Assembly (NCBI GenBank): GCA_017860335.1
Contig: JAFNAU010000031.1
Location: forward strand, 1-11,942
DNA length: 11,942 bases
Reading direction: 5' to 3'
Source of the DNA: Bacteroidota bacterium
GTDB lineage: Bacteria; Bacteroidota; Bacteroidia; Bacteroidales; Paludibacteraceae
A model generated the notes under the pieces. That model was not told the origin of the DNA and did not search any database. It saw nothing but the letters and a program-made list of their open reading frames with translations. Within the stretch, counting starts at the first letter, position 1; every line of letters starts with the position of its first letter. Made by a program: the position numbers and the translations under genes. Positions 7,896 through 11,942 of this stretch are shown here, in pieces.

Positions 7896-7930
7896 CAAAA
7901 GTACAAAATTATGTTGAATAGGTTGGCAAA
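7896..7930 (-). promoter_or_regulatory. Probable promoter of prmA
   Basis: On the minus strand TTTG (7930-7927) and TACTTTTG (7903-7896) fit the Bacteroidota minus-33 TTTG and minus-7 TAnnTTTG elements, with a 23-base spacer at the upper end of the tolerated range. Transcription would start near 7889, leaving a leader of about 35 bases. Confidence 0.5.
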
Positions 7931-7944
7931 TTTAAGTACATTTG
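7914..7944 (+). promoter_or_regulatory. Probable promoter of the 8063-11095 surface-protein unit
   Basis: TTG (7914-7916) and TACATTTG (7937-7944) are separated by 20 bases, matching the Bacteroidota consensus. The start would be near 7951, giving an AT-rich leader of about 110 bases with no clear structure. The minus-7 element lies inside the small palindrome GTACATTTGTAC (7936-7947). The region interleaves with the divergent prmA promoter. Confidence 0.6.
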
Positions 7945-8062
7945 TACCTTATGTAATTCTTTGTGTTAAAGTCCTTGCTTCTAAATGTTATGGCATAATT
8001 TTTGTAATTTTTATTTTGTAATTTGATAATTAATGCTTCTCAACCTTTAATAATATTATACA

Positions 8063-9484
8063 ATGAAACGCTTTAGTTTATTAATTAGCTTTTTGATTGT
8101 GCTGGTTTCATCAGGTTTTGCTCAATCAAAAAAAATCATAGATGATATCTATGTCACTCCCAATGATGCCGGTATGGTTAAGGAAGTGCAAACAGCTAAA
8201 AAAACCGTTAGGGAAAAGCCAGCTTACAAAAACGGTGCAAGAGAAATTATCTTTATTGACCGGAATGGTAACAGGATTACAGCAGTGACTGATACCGTTT
8301 ATGTGATGGACGATATAGCAAGCGATTCGATAGAAACGGTTGATGCCGTTGAAACGGACGGTGAATACTTGCATGGATTTAAAGGTTCGCAACAAGATCT
8401 GGAGTATGCCGAACGTATTCGCCGTTTCCATAATCCCCGTTATACAATTACAATTGCAGATCCCGGTTACAACGACATCTATTTTCTGGATGATAATTAC
8501 TGGAATGTGTACGTAGATGGAATATATGCCACTATAACACCTACCTGGACCAATCCCTACTGGTTTAATTATCAGTATTTCCCGCATGGTTACAACAGCT
8601 GGGGGTGGAGAAGCAGTCTGTATTCTCCTTTCGGATGGGGATATTGCGATCCGTGGTATTCGCCATGGAATTCCTGGTACGGTGGTTACGGATATGGATG
8701 GGGTGGTTATTATGACTGGGGTTATCCCTACTACGGTGGCTATTATGGCTGGGGTTATCCGTATTATGGTGGCTATTATGGTTATGGTGGCTTGGGTTAT
8801 CCGTATTCTGGTAACGGGTATTATACCGGCAATAATAACAATACCCGTGAGAACGGACGCGTAGGAAGATTCGAATCAACACGTCCTACAAGCAGAACTT
8901 CGGTTACACGCGAACAGGCTGTATTAGGCTCGGGTCGAACTTCAGGCAGTAATCTCTACACTACTGTCAGCCGTCAGGGTACACAAAGAAACCGGTTTGA
9001 ATCAAATAACTTATCAACATCTGGTCGCGGTATGCAGAGCACTACATCCGGTCGCGGTGTTCAGACCAGAAGTTCATACACCTCATCCGAACGTAATTCA
9101 TATTCACCTAATGTGAACACAACAACCCGCACAGGTGCTGTCCGGTCGTCCGATCAATGGAATGCAACACGAAACAGCAATGCCACACGTTATTCAACCG
9201 AAACTAGAAGTTCGGCCGGATCTTCAACGGTTATCAACCGCTCGGGTTCAGACAGCCGAAGTTCGGGAAGCCGTTCGTACAGTAGCGGTTCATCTTCAGG
9301 CCGTTCATCAACTCCGGCTTACAACAGCAGAAGTTCCAGCAGCAGCACTTATTCAAGCGGTAGTTCATCATCGTCAGGTTCATATTCTTCGGGAAGTTCA
9401 GGTTCGTACAGCGGTGGCAGTAGTAGCAGCAGTAGCAGCAGTAGTTCCGGCAGCAGTCGTTCCGGCAGTGGCGGACGGAGATAA
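8063..9484 (+). CDS. Secreted low-complexity protein with aromatic/Gly block and Ser/Arg-rich tail
   Basis: A 473-residue protein of unknown function. A signal peptide (1-20, core LLISFLIVLVSSGFA, probable cleavage before Q21) exports it. Residues 21-160 are the only ordinary-looking part, with EIIFIDRNGN (61-70), YAERIRRFHNPRY (115-127) and DIYFLDDNYWNVYVDG (138-153). Residues 162-254 are 41 aromatics in 93 positions (27 Tyr, 11 Trp, 3 Phe) mixed with Gly, Pro and Ser, and include a tandem 11-residue repeat. Residues 261-473 are Ser/Thr/Gly/Asn-rich with 27 Arg, only 8 acidic residues and no Lys, and end in a ten-residue Ser run and GRR. No lysine occurs after K107. No LPXTG, PorSS or T9SS C-terminal domain is recognisable. 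It precedes the FadL-like barrel by 57 bases with no terminator between, so they probably form an operon. Envelope or extracellular location is inferred; a structural or adhesive role is a guess. Confidence 0.85.
   Translation: MKRFSLLISFLIVLVSSGFAQSKKIIDDIYVTPNDAGMVKEVQTAKKTVREKPAYKNGAREIIFIDRNGNRITAVTDTVYVMDDIASDSIETVDAVETDGEYLHGFKGSQQDLEYAERIRRFHNPRYTITIADPGYNDIYFLDDNYWNVYVDGIYATITPTWTNPYWFNYQYFPHGYNSWGWRSSLYSPFGWGYCDPWYSPWNSWYGGYGYGWGGYYDWGYPYYGGYYGWGYPYYGGYYGYGGLGYPYSGNGYYTGNNNNTRENGRVGRFESTRPTSRTSVTREQAVLGSGRTSGSNLYTTVSRQGTQRNRFESNNLSTSGRGMQSTTSGRGVQTRSSYTSSERNSYSPNVNTTTRTGAVRSSDQWNATRNSNATRYSTETRSSAGSSTVINRSGSDSRSSGSRSYSSGSSSGRSSTPAYNSRSSSSSTYSSGSSSSSGSYSSGSSGSYSGGSSSSSSSSSSGSSRSGSGGRR
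8717..8782 (+). repeat. Two tandem 33-bp coding repeats (11-residue unit)
   Basis: Codons 219-229 and 230-240 of the 8063 gene both encode WGYPYYGGYYG. The DNA copies (8717-8749 and 8750-8782) differ only at a few synonymous positions, indicating a fairly recent tandem duplication. A degenerate third unit follows (YGGLGYPYSG, 241-250). Confidence 0.85.
9419..9448 (+). repeat. AGT/AGC serine-codon tract
   Basis: Ten consecutive serine codons, nearly all AGT or AGC, form an imperfect trinucleotide microsatellite in the 3' end of the 8063 gene. Length change by slippage would keep the reading frame and alter only the tail. Confidence 0.75.
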
Positions 9485-9541
9485 AAGTGAAGTGTTTTTG
9501 GAAATAAACAGAATTCAAATCAATCAATAGATATTACGAAT

Positions 9542-11095
9542 ATGAAAAAAAATATTATTGTTGTACTGGCTGCTTTTGTTAGCACATTTACTTTTGCACA
9601 AACAGAATATGATGCTTTCAAACTAACACAGACTGACCTCAGTGGGTCAGCTCGTTACATGGGAATGGGAGGTGCTTTTGGAGCACTGGGTGGCGATGCC
9701 ACAGCAATCAAGGATAACCCTGCCGGCCTTGGCGTTTACCGCAGTTCCGAAATTGCCGGAACACTCAATACAATGATTCAGAGTACCAGTTCCGTATGGA
9801 GCGGCATGACTTCGAAGGAAGATATGCTTAAAGTAAACCTCAATAGTTTTTCATATGTACTGGCAATGTCCAGCTGGAGTGAAAAGAACAGCGGTTTAAT
9901 GAGTTCCAACTTTTCATTTACATTCAATCGTCTGCGAAATTTCAACCGGAAAGTAAGTGCTGCTAGTCCAGGTAGCGATAATTCATTCACCGACTTTCTG
10001 GCTGCATTTTCCGATGGATATGCTGATACCGATTTACAGGAAAACGATGTGAATAAAGATCCGTATAATAATCCCAACAATGCCTGGTTGTCGGTACTTG
10101 GATATCAGAATTTCCTGATTAATCCCCAGGAAGGAAAAACATGGTCATCAATACTAAGCGAAGGTGAAAAGGTAGTTCCGTCAACTTATCTTTTTGAAAC
10201 CGGTTCTGTTAGCGAATATGGATTTGGGTGGGGTGGTAACTTCAATAACAATCTGTTTATCGGAGCAAATGTAAATATGCAGGATTTATCTTACAACCTG
10301 CATTCAAGTATCTCAGAAAATTTTGCACAGGGTGGCGGTTTTGATTTGACCTCTGCAATGTCGCAAACTGGCGTTGGCTTTAATCTCAAATTGGGAGCCA
10401 TTTATCTGCCAACAAATAATTTAAGGCTCGGTGTATCTTTCCATACTCCTACGTTTTATTCCATATCCGAAAATACCAATGTGCAGTATTTCAAGACTTC
10501 CGAAATTAAAGATGCTTATCTGCCGCTACAGGGTTACAGTCATGATTACAAAATCACAGGTCCGCTTCAGGCTCAGGCAAGTGCCGCTTATCTATTTGGT
10601 AAAAAAGGACTTATATCAGTGGAATATGATTATGTGAATTACCCGGGTATGCGTCTCGGACTGGAAAACGGGGATACGCAATACTACAAAGATGAAAATC
10701 AGAACATGCCAAATGTTTATAAAACCGGACAGACCCTGAAAGTGGGTGCCGAGTATAAACTGAGCCCAAGTTTTGCTCTGCGTGCCGGTTATGCACTGAT
10801 GAAAAGTGCAAATCAAACCGATTATGCGCAGGGTAAATCGCTGAAACTGAATTCAGCCAATACCAATACGGAATATTTCAATCAGATGGATACACGTTAC
10901 CTTACTTTTGGAGCAGGTTACCGCGCAACAGGATGGTTTATTGATTTTGCCTATGCGCAAAAAATGCTGGATGAAGATATGTATCCGTACCAAATACTCC
11001 GTTACCAAAGCAACCGGTTAACTAATATTGTTACCCCTGCAGCTGTAAATACAAAAAACAACAATATTGTGGTAACACTGGGTATAAAACTCTGA
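9542..11095 (+). CDS. OmpP1/FadL/TodX-family outer-membrane beta-barrel protein
   Basis: A 517-residue outer-membrane protein. The signal peptide is MKKNIIVVLAAFVSTFTFA with probable cleavage before Q20 or T21. The mature N-terminus GSARYMGMGGAFGALGGDAT (35-54) followed by AIKDNPAGLGVYR (55-67) is the family hallmark, corresponding to the hatch region of FadL, and the rest alternates in the manner of amphipathic beta strands. It ends NIVVTLGIKL, a plausible last strand. Family members move hydrophobic compounds such as long-chain fatty acids or aromatics; the substrate here cannot be told. Homologues in Bacteroidota are often labelled 'hemin receptor', but there is no TonB box or plug domain and nothing supports haem binding. 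It follows the low-complexity secreted gene by 57 bases in the same probable operon, and transcription ends at the hairpin 11116-11146. There is no Shine-Dalgarno sequence; the leader is A-rich. Confidence 0.88.
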   Translation: MKKNIIVVLAAFVSTFTFAQTEYDAFKLTQTDLSGSARYMGMGGAFGALGGDATAIKDNPAGLGVYRSSEIAGTLNTMIQSTSSVWSGMTSKEDMLKVNLNSFSYVLAMSSWSEKNSGLMSSNFSFTFNRLRNFNRKVSAASPGSDNSFTDFLAAFSDGYADTDLQENDVNKDPYNNPNNAWLSVLGYQNFLINPQEGKTWSSILSEGEKVVPSTYLFETGSVSEYGFGWGGNFNNNLFIGANVNMQDLSYNLHSSISENFAQGGGFDLTSAMSQTGVGFNLKLGAIYLPTNNLRLGVSFHTPTFYSISENTNVQYFKTSEIKDAYLPLQGYSHDYKITGPLQAQASAAYLFGKKGLISVEYDYVNYPGMRLGLENGDTQYYKDENQNMPNVYKTGQTLKVGAEYKLSPSFALRAGYALMKSANQTDYAQGKSLKLNSANTNTEYFNQMDTRYLTFGAGYRATGWFIDFAYAQKMLDEDMYPYQILRYQSNRLTNIVTPAAVNTKNNNIVVTLGIKL

Positions 11096-11115
11096 GTAAA
11101 TCCCGTACCTTTAAC

Positions 11116-11146
11116 AAAAAACCAATCCTCCGCGATTGGTTTTTTT
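11116..11146 (+). terminator. Intrinsic terminator of the surface-protein operon
   Basis: ACCAATC (11121-11127) pairs with GATTGGT (11134-11140) around a six-base loop. A flanking A run (11116-11120) pairs with the T tract (11140-11146), extending the stem to 12 bp. It starts 21 bases after the porin stop. The T tract also supplies the minus-33 element of the prfC promoter. Confidence 0.9.
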
Positions 11147-11175
11147 GTGTATTTACGTGAAATACACTACCTTTG
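11144..11175 (+). promoter_or_regulatory. Promoter of prfC
   Basis: TTTG (11144-11147) and TACCTTTG followed by C (11168-11175) with a 20-base spacer are an excellent match to the Bacteroidota minus-33/minus-7 consensus. Transcription would begin near 11182, giving a leader of about 105 bases. The minus-33 box is the end of the preceding terminator's T tract. Confidence 0.78.
11147..11167. promoter_or_regulatory. Perfect dyad in the prfC promoter spacer (candidate operator)
   Basis: GTGTATTT (11147-11154) and AAATACAC (11160-11167) are perfect 8-bp inverted arms around the five-base centre ACGTG. The dyad begins on the last base of the minus-33 element and ends on the base before the minus-7 element, the position expected for a repressor site or a spacer-binding activator. 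No known regulator motif is recognised. Confidence 0.5.
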
Positions 11176-11233
11176 CCGACCGAAAAACAGATTAGTGATT
11201 AACGGTTACCTTCCCTGTCTGTTCGGAATTTTT

Positions 11234-11290
11234 ATGAGACTATCTGGAACAATATATCAACAATACAACGTTACAACAATCAATCAATGA
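11234..11290 (+). other. Possible 18-codon upstream ORF overlapping the prfC start
   Basis: ATG at 11234-11236 opens an ORF encoding MRLSGTIYQQYNVTTINQ that ends in TGA at 11288-11290, overlapping the prfC ATG in the arrangement ATGA. It lies wholly inside the predicted prfC leader. The bases before its ATG are T-rich with no Shine-Dalgarno sequence, which argues against strong initiation. It could be chance. Confidence 0.25.
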
Positions 11291-11942
11291 GTTTACAATC
11301 CGAAATAAAAAGGCGCAGAACATTTGCCATTATCAGTCACCCCGATGCAGGGAAAACAACGCTTACCGAGAAACTTTTGCTTTTCGGTGGTGCTATCCAT
11401 ATTGCAGGCGCTGTTAAATCAAATAAAATCCGAAAAACAGCCACATCCGACTGGATGGAAATTGAAAAACAACGTGGAATTTCGGTGGCTACTTCGGTTA
11501 TGGGTTTCGAGTATCGTGATTTTAAAATAAATATTCTCGATACGCCCGGTCACCAGGACTTTGCCGAAGACACTTTCCGTACTCTGACTGCTGTCGACAG
11601 TGTAATCATTGTGGTGGATGCTGCCAAAGGGGTGGAAGCACAAACCCGGAAACTGATGAACGTTTGCCGGATGCGCAACACGCCGATCATTGTATTTATC
11701 AATAAAATGGACCGTGAAGGACGCGATCCGTTTGATCTGATGGATGAACTCGAGGCTGAACTGGGTATCAATGTTCGTCCGCTAAGCTGGCCAATAGGCA
11801 TAGGAGCTACATTCAAAGGCGTTTACAATATCTATAAACAAAATTTGCAGTTGTTTACACCAAATAAACAGCTTATCAGTGAATCGGTGGAACTGGCCGA
11901 CATCGACAGCCAGGAACTCGATCACCTGGTGGGGAAAAAACC
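11287..11942 (+). CDS. prfC: Peptide chain release factor 3 (N-terminal part, truncated by window edge)
   Basis: A translational GTPase that releases RF1 and RF2 from the ribosome after peptide release, in the cytoplasm. The first 218 codons of a protein usually about 525 residues long are present. The G domain is clear: RRRTFAIISHPDAGKTTLTEK with P-loop residues H18-T25, switch I region ending EKQRGISVATSV (60-71), DTPGHQDF (85-92) and NKMDREGRD (138-146). The RRRTFAIISHPDAGKTT and WMEIEKQRGISV wording separates RF3 from EF-G, LepA and TypA. The ATG at 11287 is the only sensible start, with an A-rich SD-less leader typical of the phylum. It is transcribed from its own promoter behind the porin terminator. 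The downstream domains are outside the window, so integrity of the full gene cannot be judged. Confidence 0.96.
   Translation, partial: MSLQSEIKRRRTFAIISHPDAGKTTLTEKLLLFGGAIHIAGAVKSNKIRKTATSDWMEIEKQRGISVATSVMGFEYRDFKINILDTPGHQDFAEDTFRTLTAVDSVIIVVDAAKGVEAQTRKLMNVCRMRNTPIIVFINKMDREGRDPFDLMDELEAELGINVRPLSWPIGIGATFKGVYNIYKQNLQLFTPNKQLISESVELADIDSQELDHLVGKK

Noticed and set aside
8717..8782. Short repeats that might suggest a CRISPR array
   Set aside because: Repeats are directly tandem without spacers, in frame, and encode a peptide repeat.
8565..8882. His/Asn-rich ORF antisense to the aromatic/Gly block
   Set aside because: Composition is the reverse complement of the Tyr/Gly codons; no evidence of expression.
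9135..9530. 131-codon ORF in another frame over the Ser/Arg-rich tail
   Set aside because: Ala/Val/Arg-rich translation is what a frameshifted serine-codon repeat gives; it has no independent start signal and the main frame has a signal peptide and continuous composition.
9542..11095. Annotation of the barrel as a hemin receptor
   Set aside because: No TonB box, plug domain or haem-binding motif; the N-terminal signature is that of OmpP1/FadL.

Overview
The window looks like a chromosomal segment of a member of the phylum Bacteroidota, probably order Bacteroidales. Evidence: several upstream regions carry the TAnnTTTG minus-7 element typical of the phylum, in two cases with a good TTTG/TTG minus-33 partner. 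Most genes lack a Shine-Dalgarno sequence and have A-rich leaders. The gene content is also typical: a DUF4783-like protein next to nadC and rlmH, and an OmpP1/FadL-like porin of the kind mislabelled 'hemin receptor' in this group. I see no mobile element, prophage, CRISPR array, rRNA or tRNA. It reads as mostly ordinary core genome with one lineage-specific surface locus.

Layout. Minus strand, 1-2648: the 5' part of a UDP-glucose 6-dehydrogenase gene (cut by the window edge), a cytidylate-kinase-like P-loop protein, a strong intrinsic terminator, nadC, and a small secreted DUF4783-type protein overlapping nadC by 8 bases. Plus strand, 2830-6934: rlmH (GTG start), overlapping by 8 bases a 1212-residue NtrY-like sensor histidine kinase with about 12 membrane segments and no response regulator beside it. 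A perfect 11-bp hairpin separates this from the convergent prmA (minus, 7012-7854). A divergent promoter region follows. Then on the plus strand come a secreted protein of extreme composition (aromatic/Gly-rich block plus Ser/Arg-rich tail, 8063-9484) and an OmpP1/FadL-like outer-membrane beta-barrel (9542-11095), apparently one transcription unit ending at a clear terminator. The last gene is prfC (release factor 3), cut by the right edge.

How the genes fit together. Two translation-related enzymes (RlmH, PrmA) and a termination factor (RF3) are interspersed with NAD synthesis, nucleotide-sugar synthesis and envelope functions; there is no single pathway. The two tight pairs, DUF4783/nadC and rlmH/kinase, are probably translationally coupled. 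The 8063-11095 pair is probably an envelope module exporting a low-complexity protein together with a barrel.

The most interesting signals are: the lysine-free, arginine- and aromatic-rich secreted protein; a perfect 8-bp dyad that exactly fills the spacer of the prfC promoter, which itself starts in the T-tract of the preceding terminator; and an 18-codon ORF whose UGA stop overlaps the prfC start codon. No clearly novel multi-gene system is visible.
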